Shown piece after piece: positions 8,222 to 17,405 of a stretch of DNA of 64,000 nt. Each line of letters begins with the position of its first letter. The stretch's first letter is position 1. Source of the DNA: Evansella alkalicola (GTDB taxonomy: Bacteria; Bacillota; Bacilli; Bacillales; Salisediminibacteriaceae); assembly GCF_019042735.1 (NCBI RefSeq), contig NZ_JAHQCR010000030.1, forward strand, positions 124,001-188,000, read 5' to 3'. The position numbers and the translations under genes were made by a program. The notes under the pieces are model-generated. The model saw nothing but the letters and a program-made list of their open reading frames with translations. It was not told where the DNA came from and ran no database searches.

Positions 8222-9373
8222 ATGATATATTTTGATAATAGTGCAACAACAAAGCCATATGACGAGGTGCTAGATACTTACACTAAAGTTGCAACAGAAT
8301 ACTTTGGTAATCCTTCCTCATTGCATCCTTTAGGTAAAATATCTGAAAGGATTTTAACACAAGCAAGGGAAAAGTCTGCAGAATTACTGAATGTTAGCCC
8401 GAAAGAAATAGTTTTTACTTCTGGAGGAACAGAAGGAAACAATTTAGCAATTAAAGGTGCAGCAAGGCAAAACAAAGGCAGAGGTAATCACTTGATTACG
8501 AGTACTGTTGAGCACGCGTCAACTCTTGAAGCCTTTCGGCAATTAGAACAAGAAGGCTTCGATGTAACATATTTACCAGTCGATAGTGAAGGGAAAGTAT
8601 CTATAAATCAAGTGGAGCAAGCGATGACTAAAGACACAATTTTGGTCAGCCTTAACCACGTAAATAATGAAATTGGTAGTATCCAGCCTATAGAAGAAAT
8701 TGGTCAGTTACTTGAACATTTTCCAAAATGTTTATTTCATGTAGATCATGTGCAAGGGATAGGAAAAGTACCACTAGATTTTTACAGGTCAAAAATTGAT
8801 CTTTGTACTATTTCAGCACATAAGATCCATGGACTTAAAGGTACGGGGATTTTGTTCCGGAGAAATAGTGTACTGTTAAATCCTTTATTTTCTGGAGGTA
8901 GTCAAGAAGGGAAATTCCGAGCTGGCACTGAAAATGTACCTGGATCAGTTGCAATGGTAAAAGCGTTACGTTTAACTCTAGATAATTTTAAACAGTCAGT
9001 ACAGAATTTGGAGACTATAAACAGTTGGTTAGAAACGGAGTGCAGGGAAATCGAAGGTGTGTTTATAAATTCCCCTAAAAATCGAGCGCCACATATTTTA
9101 AACATGTCTATACCAGGGTTGAAACCAGAAGTAGTAGTACAAGCCCTAGGGGAAAAAGACATTTATGTGTCGACGAAATCAGCTTGTTCATCTAAGCACG
9201 CAGAGCCAAGTCATGTTTTAAAGGGGATAGGCTTAAGTGATGAACGTGCAGAGAGTGGTATTCGTTTATCATTTAGCTATGGGAATACATTAGATGAAGC
9301 AAAGGAATTTGTAGAAGTCTTCTCTAAAGTTGTAAGGTCAATTAAAAAGGTGGTAGAAGATCGTGAAGTATAA
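8222..9373 (+). CDS. nifZ: Cysteine desulfurase dedicated to ThiI (NifS-like)
   Basis: 383-residue PLP enzyme that takes sulfur from cysteine. The PLP-binding lysine is in SAHKIHG (Lys201) and the persulfide-carrying cysteine in TKSACSSKH (Cys322); TSGGTEGNN is the cofactor phosphate site. It overlaps thiI by 11 bases, and in B. subtilis this partner supplies sulfur to ThiI for 4-thiouridine. The start is ATG with GAGGAG upstream. Confidence 0.95.
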   Translation: MIYFDNSATTKPYDEVLDTYTKVATEYFGNPSSLHPLGKISERILTQAREKSAELLNVSPKEIVFTSGGTEGNNLAIKGAARQNKGRGNHLITSTVEHASTLEAFRQLEQEGFDVTYLPVDSEGKVSINQVEQAMTKDTILVSLNHVNNEIGSIQPIEEIGQLLEHFPKCLFHVDHVQGIGKVPLDFYRSKIDLCTISAHKIHGLKGTGILFRRNSVLLNPLFSGGSQEGKFRAGTENVPGSVAMVKALRLTLDNFKQSVQNLETINSWLETECREIEGVFINSPKNRAPHILNMSIPGLKPEVVVQALGEKDIYVSTKSACSSKHAEPSHVLKGIGLSDERAESGIRLSFSYGNTLDEAKEFVEVFSKVVRSIKKVVEDREV

Positions 9374-10571
9374 TCATATATTGATTCGATATGCAGAATT
9401 GTCGTTAAAAGGAAAGAACAGAAAAGAATTTGAAAGAAAACTCTTGGAAACAGTGAGGACATTATTAAAGGACTTTAAGAATGTACGTGTGCAGCGAACT
9501 TTTGGAAGAATGTTCGTGGAGCTTAATGGCGCAGATGAAAGAGAAGTCTCCAATCGTTTAAAAAACATTTTTGGTATTCACTCATTTAGCCCAGCTCTAA
9601 AAGTTGACCTTAATCAAGAGAAAATAGATGAAGCAGCTTTATGGGCTGTAAAAGATGCAATTCCTGCTGAAAATGGAACTTTTAAAGTTACTGTGAAGCG
9701 ACCAAATAAAGATTTCCCAGGTCGTTCACAAGAATTAAATTATCACATTGGATCACATATACTGAGGAACACAAAGGAAATGACGGTGGATGTTCATCAC
9801 CCTGATGTAGAAGTAAAGGTGGAGATTAGACACGAGGCAGCATATATTCTGTGTAAAACTTTAAAAGGTGCAGGTGGTTTACCTGTTGGTACTGCCGGGA
9901 AAGTTCTTTTAATGCTCTCAGGTGGAATTGACAGTCCTGTTGCAGGGTATCTTGCCTTAAAACGTGGTGTGATGCTTGAGGCAATTCATTTTCATAGTCC
10001 ACCATTTACAAATGATCGAGCTAGGCAAAAGGTGGAAGACCTAGCGAGAGTTTTGACTCAGTACGGTGGTAATATTAAGTTGCATATTGTTCCATTTACA
10101 GCAGTACAACAAGCAATTCATCAACACGTTCCCGACAGTTATGAAATGACTGTTACACGACGCTTTATGCTAAGAATTGCTGAGAGGACAGCACAAAACA
10201 TTGATGCTAGGGCAATTGTGAATGGAGAAAGTCTTGGGCAAGTAGCAAGTCAAACGTTAGATAGTATGTACACTATAAATGAGGTTACGAATCTCCCGAT
10301 CATACGTCCGTTAGTAACAATGGATAAGTTAGAGGTAATAGATATTGCCAAGGAAATAGGCACTTACGATTTGTCGATCCTACCTTTTGAGGATTGTTGT
10401 ACAATTTTTCTACCCCCACAATCCAAAACAAAGCCTAATAAAAACAAAGCAAATCTGTTTGAGGAAAAATTAGATATTGAAAAATATGTTCAGGAAGCAG
10501 TAGATGGTATAGAGACAGTAATGATCTCAAGTAAAAAGCAAGTAGATGAAGAATTTAAGGAGTTATTCTAA
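9363..10571 (+). CDS. thiI: tRNA 4-thiouridine synthase ThiI
   Basis: 402 residues: an N-terminal ferredoxin-like/THUMP RNA-binding region (about 1-165) and a PP-loop adenylation domain with SGGIDS at 186-191. It thiolates U8 of tRNA using persulfide from the adjacent desulfurase. A conserved Cys pair is visible at about 345-346 (EDCCTIF). There is no C-terminal rhodanese domain, as usual in Bacillus. The GTG start lies inside the end of nifZ, indicating translational coupling. Confidence 0.96.
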   Translation: MKYNHILIRYAELSLKGKNRKEFERKLLETVRTLLKDFKNVRVQRTFGRMFVELNGADEREVSNRLKNIFGIHSFSPALKVDLNQEKIDEAALWAVKDAIPAENGTFKVTVKRPNKDFPGRSQELNYHIGSHILRNTKEMTVDVHHPDVEVKVEIRHEAAYILCKTLKGAGGLPVGTAGKVLLMLSGGIDSPVAGYLALKRGVMLEAIHFHSPPFTNDRARQKVEDLARVLTQYGGNIKLHIVPFTAVQQAIHQHVPDSYEMTVTRRFMLRIAERTAQNIDARAIVNGESLGQVASQTLDSMYTINEVTNLPIIRPLVTMDKLEVIDIAKEIGTYDLSILPFEDCCTIFLPPQSKTKPNKNKANLFEEKLDIEKYVQEAVDGIETVMISSKKQVDEEFKELF

Positions 10572-10710
10572 TCATTATTTTGAATTTCATCTTCCTTGGT
10601 GCAAATTAATTGCATGAAGGTCTATTGTGAGAGTAAGGTATTAGAAAAAATTGGTTTGAATGAATTTCCCCCTAAGTACACAATCTATGTGTACAAGGGA
10701 GGTGAAAAAC

Positions 10711-10914
10711 ATGGCGAACAACAATAGTTCTAACCAATTATTAGTCCCTGGTGTCCAACAAGCGTTGGATCAAATGAAATATGAAATCGCTCAAGAGTTT
10801 GGTGTTCAACTTGGAGCGGATGCTACGTCTCGTGCTAACGGTTCTGTAGGTGGAGAAATTACGAAGCGTTTAGTACAAATGGCTGAGCAACAATTTGGTG
10901 GTCAGTCTCAATAA
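10711..10914 (+). CDS. sspA: Alpha/beta-type small acid-soluble spore protein
   Basis: 67-residue DNA-coating protein that saturates forespore DNA and is degraded at germination. Family marks: the GPR protease site region YEIAQEFGV, GADATSRANGSVGGEITKRL across the two conserved segments, and a Q/G-rich tail. The ATG at 10711 follows GGGAGGTG; a longer frame from 10660 lacks a ribosome site and conservation. A weak SigmaG-like pair (TGAATG at 10657, 18 bases, CAATCTA at 10681) would give a very short leader, so I do not list it as a feature. Confidence 0.95.
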   Translation: MANNNSSNQLLVPGVQQALDQMKYEIAQEFGVQLGADATSRANGSVGGEITKRLVQMAEQQFGGQSQ

Positions 10915-10935
10915 TAAAAAAATAAGAATGGCTTA

Positions 10936-10967
10936 GGAGTATCTCAATTCGAGATACTCCTTTTTAT
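10936..10967 (+). terminator. Intrinsic terminator of sspA
   Basis: Perfect 10-bp stem GGAGTATCTC / GAGATACTCC, loop AATTC, followed by TTTTTAT. Confidence 0.92.
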
Positions 10968-11073
10968 GTATGATTAGTTAGCAAGATTGCTATTTACTCC
11001 ATTCGTTTTTCACTTAATAAAAAATATGGTACTCTTGTAATTAATTGTATTTAAAGAAGAAGAGGAGAAGTGT

Positions 11074-12660
11074 ATGGGAACATTATGGTATGGCGGTAAA
11101 GTTAGAACATTAGTCAATGAACATGATATACAAGAAGCTGTTTTTGTAGAGAGTGGTATCATTATAGATGTAGGAAGTAAGGAGTTACTTACTTCGAAAT
11201 ATAGTAAAGTAATTTCAAATGAAGTGAATCTGAATGGGGCAGTGCTCTATCCTGGGTTTGTAGATAGTCATTTACACATGATTGGCCATGGAGAAAAGCT
11301 TTTGCGTCTTGATCTATCAGATATAAGCAGTCTTGTCGACTTACGAGAAACACTAATTCAACATAACAGGAAACTAGGACAAGGAGAATGGTTAATTGGT
11401 GAAGGATTTAATGAAAATTTATTTAATGAAATGATACCGGACAAGTTTTTCCTAGATGAGATATTAAGTGAACAACCTATTGTGCTCACAAGGGTGTGTA
11501 GGCATGCTCTTGTGACAAATAGTGAAGGATTACGACTTGCAGGGATAGATGAATCAACCTTGAATCCACCAGGTGGCGTTATTGTAAAAGAAAAGGGGGT
11601 TCCAACAGGATATTTATTAGACAAGGCACAGGATCTAGTTAAAGGAATACTGCCCAAGATTGACAGAAAGTATATAAAAAGAGCACTTGTAACATCACTA
11701 GATGATTTATATCAGCATGGTTTCGTTGGAGCTCATACAGAGGATTTGAACTACTACCGTGATCCAATTGGAACGCTTCATACGTTTTACGAAGTGATTG
11801 ATGGAGAAAGCAGAAAATTTCGTGCGAATTTACTTGTACATCATGAAGTGGCAGAATATATCATGCAAGACCAAATAGAGCATGATTATGTTGAAAAGGG
11901 ATCGATTAAAATATTTGCAGATGGTGCCCTTGGAGGAAGAACTGCTCTTTTAAGTAAACCATATACGGATGCTCCTTCCACAAATGGCTTAGCAATCTAT
12001 AGTCCTGAGCAGTTGTCACAAATAGTACAAAAAGCTAGGAAATTCAATATGCCAGTAGCTATTCACGTCATTGGGGATTTAGCATTAGAATATGCCATTC
12101 AGGCAATTGAGGAACACCCTGTCCCAAGCGGGAAAAGGGATCGTCTTATTCACCTTCAAGTAACAAGAGAAGATTTAATAGATAGGTTAAAAAAGCTCTC
12201 TGTTGTATTGGATATTCAGCCACGTTTTGTGGCTTCTGATTTCCCTTGGGTGGAAGAAAGACTTGGAGAGGAACGGCTTCCTTATTCATTTGCCTGGAAG
12301 CGTTTATTAAATGCTGGACTTATGTGTTCTGGTGGTTCCGATGCACCAATCGAGCCGATTGATCCAATTTTAGGTATACATGCAGCAGTTACACGCCGTA
12401 AGCCAGAAAATGTTGGACACCCAGGCTATAATTCAGACGAGAAACTAACATTATTTGAAGCAATAAAATTATTTACCCTTGGAAGTGCTGAAGCAATTTC
12501 TAACGAAAATAAGTATGGATTGATTAAAGCTGGGTATACTGCAGATTTTACAGTGTTGAGTGAAGATCTATTTGAATTAGCTCCAGATGAATGGCTAAAT
12601 GTGAAGGTAGAAAAAACCGTTGTAGACAATACCGTTATGTATGAAAGGAATAAGGATTAG
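11074..12660 (+). CDS. ytcJ: Metal-dependent amidohydrolase, YtcJ family
   Basis: 528-residue amidohydrolase-superfamily protein. The N-terminal HxH metal motif (DSHLHMIGHG), a later His ligand (AIHVIGDLALEYAI) and a C-terminal Asp ligand (SGGSDAPIEPIDPI) are visible. The YtcJ family hydrolyses amide or N-formyl bonds; the substrate here cannot be told. Length and neighbourhood (sspA, nadK) match B. subtilis ytcJ. The start is ATG with AGAGGAG eight bases ahead. Confidence 0.9.
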   Translation: MGTLWYGGKVRTLVNEHDIQEAVFVESGIIIDVGSKELLTSKYSKVISNEVNLNGAVLYPGFVDSHLHMIGHGEKLLRLDLSDISSLVDLRETLIQHNRKLGQGEWLIGEGFNENLFNEMIPDKFFLDEILSEQPIVLTRVCRHALVTNSEGLRLAGIDESTLNPPGGVIVKEKGVPTGYLLDKAQDLVKGILPKIDRKYIKRALVTSLDDLYQHGFVGAHTEDLNYYRDPIGTLHTFYEVIDGESRKFRANLLVHHEVAEYIMQDQIEHDYVEKGSIKIFADGALGGRTALLSKPYTDAPSTNGLAIYSPEQLSQIVQKARKFNMPVAIHVIGDLALEYAIQAIEEHPVPSGKRDRLIHLQVTREDLIDRLKKLSVVLDIQPRFVASDFPWVEERLGEERLPYSFAWKRLLNAGLMCSGGSDAPIEPIDPILGIHAAVTRRKPENVGHPGYNSDEKLTLFEAIKLFTLGSAEAISNENKYGLIKAGYTADFTVLSEDLFELAPDEWLNVKVEKTVVDNTVMYERNKD

Positions 12661-12727
12661 GAGAAAAAGTGAAAAGAAGAGGCTAGAACATAAATGTATG
12701 AGGCCCTCCTAGATGCTTTGAAGAGGC

Positions 12728-12796
12728 CACTGAAAAAGTATATTGGGAGTGTTGAATATTGATACAATAAAAAACAAAATTTTTACTTTTTCAGTG
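12728..12796. repeat. 13-bp perfect inverted repeat with 43-base spacer
   Basis: CACTGAAAAAGTA (12728-12740) and TACTTTTTCAGTG (12784-12796) form a perfect stem between the convergent ends of ytcJ and nadK. It probably acts as a transcription stop for one or both, or is a short mobile palindromic element. Confidence 0.75.
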
Positions 12797-12835
12797 ACTT
12801 CACTTAGCATCTGTGCCTTATATTCCGTTTATCGT

Positions 12836-13633
12836 TTATAAAAAGCTTCGTTTCACTTTATGGAAGAAGGAATTATCCTTCAGTTTAAGTGTTTTAATTT
12901 CTTTATCAGATACCTTCACTTGTACTTCATGACAATGACGAATGCTTAATGCTTCATTATCAGCACCAATGATTGGGTGATCATTCCCGTCTTGAATTAT
13001 TTTTAAGGTTAAATTACGATCACCGCTCATCAATAACGGTGAGCCTAAAGTACGATATTCATTACTATTTAGAGAAGCAATTTCAGTCAGTTGCATACCC
13101 TTAATCCTTGGATCAACGATAGCACCACGAAGTGACTTATTGTATGCCGTACTTCCTGTTGGAGTGGATACAACCATCCCATCTCCACGGAAGGTTTCGA
13201 AATGCATGTCATCAATGAAAACATCAATAGCAAACGTCTTTATGATGTTAGATCTAATCGAACATTCATTAACACATTGAAAGTGTTGAATGCCGTCAAC
13301 TGAAACATCAAGTGTAGGATAACGGTGAACTTCTACTATACCAGTTTGCATGGCCAGTTCAATACGTTCAAGGTCATCAAGAGTAAAGTCTGTATAAAAG
13401 CCTAGACGCCCAGCATTGATTCCAACATAAAGGCAGTCTTCCCTGAATCCAGACTTTCGAATGGCTTGAAGAAATGTTCCATCTCCTCCGATGCTAGCAA
13501 TAATATCAGCATCTGCAAAACTTGTAACTAGTTCGAATTCATATTTGCGTCCAAGCTTTCTTAAGTCGTCAATTTTAGGAGCTAATTCTTTCGTATCATT
13601 ATAGTATAGATAAACTTTTTTTCTGTCTGTCAT
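12836..13633 (-). CDS. nadK: NAD kinase
   Basis: 265-residue ATP-NAD kinase making NADP. The diagnostic GGDGT motif is at residues 49-53, and NEC, TPTGSTAY (about 155-165) and the C-terminal GADN segment are typical of the family. B. subtilis carries its second NAD kinase (YtdI, NadK2) at this locus. The start at 13633 has AAAGGA nine bases ahead; the 32-codon upstream extension runs into the sppA promoter region and is not conserved. It is divergent from sppA. Confidence 0.94.
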   Translation of the reverse strand: MTDRKKVYLYYNDTKELAPKIDDLRKLGRKYEFELVTSFADADIIASIGGDGTFLQAIRKSGFREDCLYVGINAGRLGFYTDFTLDDLERIELAMQTGIVEVHRYPTLDVSVDGIQHFQCVNECSIRSNIIKTFAIDVFIDDMHFETFRGDGMVVSTPTGSTAYNKSLRGAIVDPRIKGMQLTEIASLNSNEYRTLGSPLLMSGDRNLTLKIIQDGNDHPIIGADNEALSIRHCHEVQVKVSDKEIKTLKLKDNSFFHKVKRSFL

Positions 13634-13758
13634 ACGAATACGTCCTTTCTCTATTATCTTTAGGATGCTATGTACAATATTCTCTATGTTTTTACAATTT
13701 CCTGCAATGAAAAGGTATAATGTAATCATAACAAAATAACCAAGGAGGTACTAGAAAC

Positions 13759-14757
13759 ATGAGCACAAAACGTTGGCTAGCGGTTTTAGTAGCAGCAGCA
13801 TTGTTTTTAACATCAAGTGCAGTAACATTGTTTTCTTCCATATTTTCAACAAGCTTGGACGAATTATTCAGTCTTCCTGACCAAGCATTCGAAGAAAACG
13901 TCATTGAGAGGGGAAATGGGAGGGGAAAAATTGCAGTCATCCACTTGAACGGTGTAATTACTAGTGGAGGAGATGCTCCGAGTTTACTTCAAGCAGGTGG
14001 CTATAACCATGAAAATTTCCTAGGGCAACTAGATGCAGCTGCAGAGGACGGGGATGTTCATGGAATAATCATTCGTGTTAATACACCAGGGGGTGGAGTG
14101 GTGGAGAGCCATGAGATCCATGACAAAATAGTAGACATAAGAGAAACGTATCGTAAAAATGTATACATATCCATGGGGAGTATGGCCGCCAGTGGAGGAT
14201 ATTACATTGCAGCCCCCGCAGACAAAATATACGCAAATCCACAAACTCTGACTGGCTCTATTGGAGTTATTATGGAATCAATTAACTTTAGTGAGTTAGC
14301 AAATGAATTAGGCATACATTCAGAAGTGATAAAAAGTGGGCCTTATAAAGATATCATGTCATCTACTCGTGAAATGACAGATGACGAAAGGGAAATATTG
14401 CAGGAATTAATTGATGACTCCTACGAGCAATTTGTAGATGTTATAGAGGCTGGAAGAGAGTTAACGAGAAACGAAGTGTATGAATTGGCAGATGGAAGAA
14501 TCTATAACGGCAATCAAGCATTAGAATCAGGGTTAATTGATGGGACAGGCCATCTTCAAGATGTTATTGATGTTTTAAAAGAAGATATAGGACGGGGAGA
14601 TCTTGATGTGATAGAGTATAAGGCTAATATGGGCTTTCCATCGCTGTTTTCATTTGCAGCAGACCGAGTGTTTAAAAACGATGCAGCATTATATGACATA
14701 AAAGAACTAATGAGACAAAATCATGGACCACAGCTTTTATATTTGTATACGAACTGA
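13759..14757 (+). CDS. sppA: Signal peptide peptidase SppA
   Basis: 332-residue membrane-anchored serine protease that degrades released signal peptides. One N-terminal transmembrane helix (about 7-27) is followed by a Clp-like fold. The catalytic Ser145 (SMAASGGYY) and Lys197 (SGPYKDIM) correspond to B. subtilis Ser147 and Lys199, forming the Ser-Lys dyad. The start is ATG behind AAGGAGGT. It is 11 bases from yteJ, as in B. subtilis, where the two are linked to antimicrobial peptide tolerance. Confidence 0.96.
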   Translation: MSTKRWLAVLVAAALFLTSSAVTLFSSIFSTSLDELFSLPDQAFEENVIERGNGRGKIAVIHLNGVITSGGDAPSLLQAGGYNHENFLGQLDAAAEDGDVHGIIIRVNTPGGGVVESHEIHDKIVDIRETYRKNVYISMGSMAASGGYYIAAPADKIYANPQTLTGSIGVIMESINFSELANELGIHSEVIKSGPYKDIMSSTREMTDDEREILQELIDDSYEQFVDVIEAGRELTRNEVYELADGRIYNGNQALESGLIDGTGHLQDVIDVLKEDIGRGDLDVIEYKANMGFPSLFSFAADRVFKNDAALYDIKELMRQNHGPQLLYLYTN

Positions 14758-14768
14758 GGTGAGAAAAA

Positions 14769-15275
14769 ATGACAGAAGAGCATGAAATCATGGAAGCTGA
14801 TACAGTAGGTTTGTGGGAAAGAAAGGATAATGGAACGTTTTATCCAGCTGGATTTTGGATAAGGTTATGGGCTTATATTATTGACCTCATTATCGTTTCA
14901 AGTATTAGTGGGATCATTTTGACACCAATTTATGCTTTTACAAATATTTCTGATTTAACTCTTGGCATATATACTATAGGAGGAATTTTAGGAGCTTTCG
15001 TTAGCTTTAGTTATTTTATATTCCTCACTAAGTATTTTGGGCAGACACTAGGTAAGCGTATACTTGGGATACGGGTCCTTTCTGAGAAAAATGAAACACT
15101 TTCATGGGCAGATGTTATTATGAGGGAATTGTTTGGGAGGTATATCCATCAATCCCTTGTGTTTACAAATTTAATTTATTTACTAGTAGCTTTTCACCAC
15201 AAGAAAAAGGGGTTACATGACTATTTTGCAGATACGTATGTTGTACTTGAACCACGAGAAGTGAAAAGTCAATGA
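14769..15275 (+). CDS. yteJ: RDD-family membrane protein YteJ
   Basis: 168 residues with an RDD domain: an Arg (AGFWIRLWAYIID) and two Asp around several transmembrane helices, with GQTLGKRILGIRV between helices and HDYFADTYVV at the end. In B. subtilis it partners SppA; its molecular role is unclear. It begins 11 bases after sppA with GAGGTGAG ahead, so the two form an operon. Confidence 0.9.
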   Translation: MTEEHEIMEADTVGLWERKDNGTFYPAGFWIRLWAYIIDLIIVSSISGIILTPIYAFTNISDLTLGIYTIGGILGAFVSFSYFIFLTKYFGQTLGKRILGIRVLSEKNETLSWADVIMRELFGRYIHQSLVFTNLIYLLVAFHHKKKGLHDYFADTYVVLEPREVKSQ

Positions 15276-15329
15276 TAAATTAGTAAATATTTTCTAGAAT
15301 ATTTTTTAGAATTTGTTATAGAAATGTGG

Positions 15330-15363
15330 AACCTGTTGGATAATATACCAGCAGGTTTTTTTA
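15330..15363 (+). terminator. Intrinsic terminator of sppA-yteJ
   Basis: AACCTGTTGG (15330-15339) pairs with CCAGCAGGTT, loop ATAATATA, followed by TTTTTTT. Confidence 0.85.
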
Positions 15364-15390
15364 TTTATAAAATTGGGAAGGAGGGCTTAG

Positions 15391-16059
15391 ATGAAATATT
15401 TATTACTTTTGTTGATTTTACCTTTACTTTTACCAATAATCTTCTTAAAGATTAAAGTTTTTATTTCTTATGTACATGACGGGAAAGATGATGAATTAAT
15501 CCTCCAATTTAAGACATTTTTTAACTTAATTAAATATAAAATAACCATACCAGTTTTAGCAGTAGATGATGAAAGTCCTTCTGTGGTATATAAGGAAAAA
15601 AGAGAAAGTGCATTGGGAACAAAGGAAATTTCCGAAAAATATACCCTACATAGGTTTTTAGACGACATGAAACATTTCGAGAGATTTGTAAAACATGTAA
15701 TTGGATTACATACCATTGTTCGAAAATTTATGAGTAAGGTAAGTGTGAATGAGTTTCACTGGAAAACGCTTATTGGAGCTGGAGATGCTGCCATTACTGG
15801 GTCAGCCTCAGGACTCTTATGGGCGATTAAAGGAAATACGATTGGCATTATGTCTCATTATATGCAAGTGAAAGCAGAGCCAAAAATTTATATAGAGCCT
15901 GAATTTCAACAATTAATGGTTAAAACGTCATTTAAATGCATGGTTTCCTTCAGAATAGGACATGCTATCCTTGCAGGAATAAAGGTTCTACGGCACTGGA
16001 AAAAAGGCAGAACCTTGTTCAAAGTAAACACTGATGCAGGGAGGGATATGAATGTCTGA
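15391..16059 (+). CDS. ytfI: DUF2953 protein YtfI
   Basis: 222 residues: an N-terminal transmembrane helix (LLLLLILPLLLPIIFL), then a basic soluble domain with central VNEFHWKTLIGAGDAAITG, typical of DUF2953. The biochemical role is unknown; in B. subtilis it is the partner gene of gerW (ytfJ). The last eight bases overlap gerW. The ATG follows AAGGAGGG. It is likely a membrane-bound sporulation or spore protein, inferred from its neighbour. Confidence 0.88.
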   Translation: MKYLLLLLILPLLLPIIFLKIKVFISYVHDGKDDELILQFKTFFNLIKYKITIPVLAVDDESPSVVYKEKRESALGTKEISEKYTLHRFLDDMKHFERFVKHVIGLHTIVRKFMSKVSVNEFHWKTLIGAGDAAITGSASGLLWAIKGNTIGIMSHYMQVKAEPKIYIEPEFQQLMVKTSFKCMVSFRIGHAILAGIKVLRHWKKGRTLFKVNTDAGRDMNV

Positions 16060-16519
16060 ACATCCTATTCAAGGACTAATGAAAACAGCAATGGAAAACC
16101 TCAAAGAAATGGTGGATGTGAATACCATCGTTGGAGATCCTGTAGAGACTCCAGATGGAAGTGTCATTTTACCCATATCTAAGGTAGGTTTTGGTTTTGC
16201 TGCCGGTGGTAGTGAATTTGTGCTAGAACACACGAGAACAACCAACAATGAATCAGAGAAAAAGCATCCTTTTGGTGGAGGTAGTGGTGGTGGTGTATCC
16301 ATTACACCAATCGCATTCCTTGTAGTAAGTAGTCAAGGTGTCAATATGGTTCACTTAGATCAAAATACACACCTTTATGAAAAACTGCTAGAATTCACAC
16401 CGCAAGTAGTTGATAAAATTCAGCAAATGTTACAAACAACATCACAGCAAAAAAATAACCAACAAAACCAACAGCCACCAACACCAAACGTTAATGTAAA
16501 TGTAGACCCTGATATTTGA
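16052..16519 (+). CDS. gerW: Spore germination protein GerW (YtfJ)
   Basis: 155 residues of the GerW/YtfJ family: HPIQGLMKTAMENLKEMVD, then TPDGSVILPISKVGFGFAAGG and a glycine run FGGGSGGGVSITP. The C-terminal tail is Q/N-rich (about residues 130-150). In B. subtilis it is made in the forespore and needed for efficient germination with L-alanine. Its ATG lies inside the end of ytfI with GGAGGG upstream, so the two are translationally coupled. Confidence 0.93.
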   Translation: MSEHPIQGLMKTAMENLKEMVDVNTIVGDPVETPDGSVILPISKVGFGFAAGGSEFVLEHTRTTNNESEKKHPFGGGSGGGVSITPIAFLVVSSQGVNMVHLDQNTHLYEKLLEFTPQVVDKIQQMLQTTSQQKNNQQNQQPPTPNVNVNVDPDI

Positions 16520-16544
16520 TAGCTAAAAAGTGACATTATTGCAA

Positions 16545-16580
16545 AAACGTCCGGTACTCTACTGGGCGTTTCTTTTTCTT
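16545..16580 (+). terminator. Intrinsic terminator of ytfI-gerW
   Basis: AAACGTCC pairs with GGGCGTTT (one G-U pair), followed by CTTTTTCTT. Confidence 0.8.
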
Positions 16581-16732
16581 GGAAACATAAAATAAAATAA
16601 TATAATATTAATTATCAATATGTCCATTAATTTAATAATTAGAAGATTTAGAGCGTTTTGTTGGGTATAACAGTACAAGATGTGGTATTTTATGTATGTA
16701 TATGAGATTAAATTTTAGGAGGAGATTCACAC

Positions 16733-17230
16733 ATGGCTATTACATTTAAAGGTAACCCAGTTACAATACTAGGGAATCAAGTGAATGTTGGAGACAAAGC
16801 TCCTGACTTTACTGTTTTGGCAAATGATCTGTCGGAAGTTACGTTAGCTGATTCAAAAGGTAAAGTACGCATTATTAGTGTTGTTCCTTCAGTAGATACT
16901 GGAGTTTGTGACGAACAGACACGTCGATTTAATGAAGAAGCTTCAAAATTGGATGGTGTAGAAATCTTAACCATTAGCGTGGACCTTCCTTTCGCACAAA
17001 AACGTTGGTGTGCAGCTGCAGGGGTAGATAAAGTAAGTGTATTATCTGACCATCGTGACCTGTCGTTTGGTAAAAACTATGGTATTGCAATTGAAGAACT
17101 TCGTTTACTAGCTCGTGGGGTATTTGTAGTAGATAGCAGTGATACTGTTACATATGTTGAGTATGTTCCAGAAGTAACGAATCACCCGAATTATGAAGCT
17201 GCTTTAGAAGCCGCAAAAGCTGCAAAGTAA
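16733..17230 (+). CDS. tpx: Thiol peroxidase (Tpx)
   Basis: 165-residue atypical 2-Cys peroxiredoxin that reduces peroxides with thioredoxin. The peroxidatic Cys59 is in PSVDTGVCDEQT and the resolving Cys93 in KRWCAAAG. The N-terminal FKGNPVTILG and SVDLPFAQKRW are typical. Length equals B. subtilis Tpx (YtgI). It is monocistronic, with GGAGGAG before the ATG and a terminator after it. Confidence 0.97.
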   Translation: MAITFKGNPVTILGNQVNVGDKAPDFTVLANDLSEVTLADSKGKVRIISVVPSVDTGVCDEQTRRFNEEASKLDGVEILTISVDLPFAQKRWCAAAGVDKVSVLSDHRDLSFGKNYGIAIEELRLLARGVFVVDSSDTVTYVEYVPEVTNHPNYEAALEAAKAAK

Positions 17231-17243
17231 TCTAACAATGTGA

Positions 17244-17272
17244 AGATGTCCTTTTCGGGACATCTTTTTCAT
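17244..17272 (+). terminator. Intrinsic terminator of tpx
   Basis: AGATGTCC / GGACATCT stem followed by TTTTTC. Confidence 0.9.
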
Positions 17273-17405
17273 TTTTTAAACACTCCTTACATTTGGCTCT
17301 AGAACTTTTTTAGCGTAAAAACATAAATTATGTTTATAAACCATGATCTTTGATAAAATAGATAATTAGGAGAAAATTTGCTCGAGAATGAGGAGAGGTA
17401 TTGAT

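Noticed and set aside
10657..10687. SigmaG promoter for sspA (TGAATG-18-CAATCTA)
   Set aside because: The -10 match is poor and it would leave the ribosome site at the very start of the RNA.
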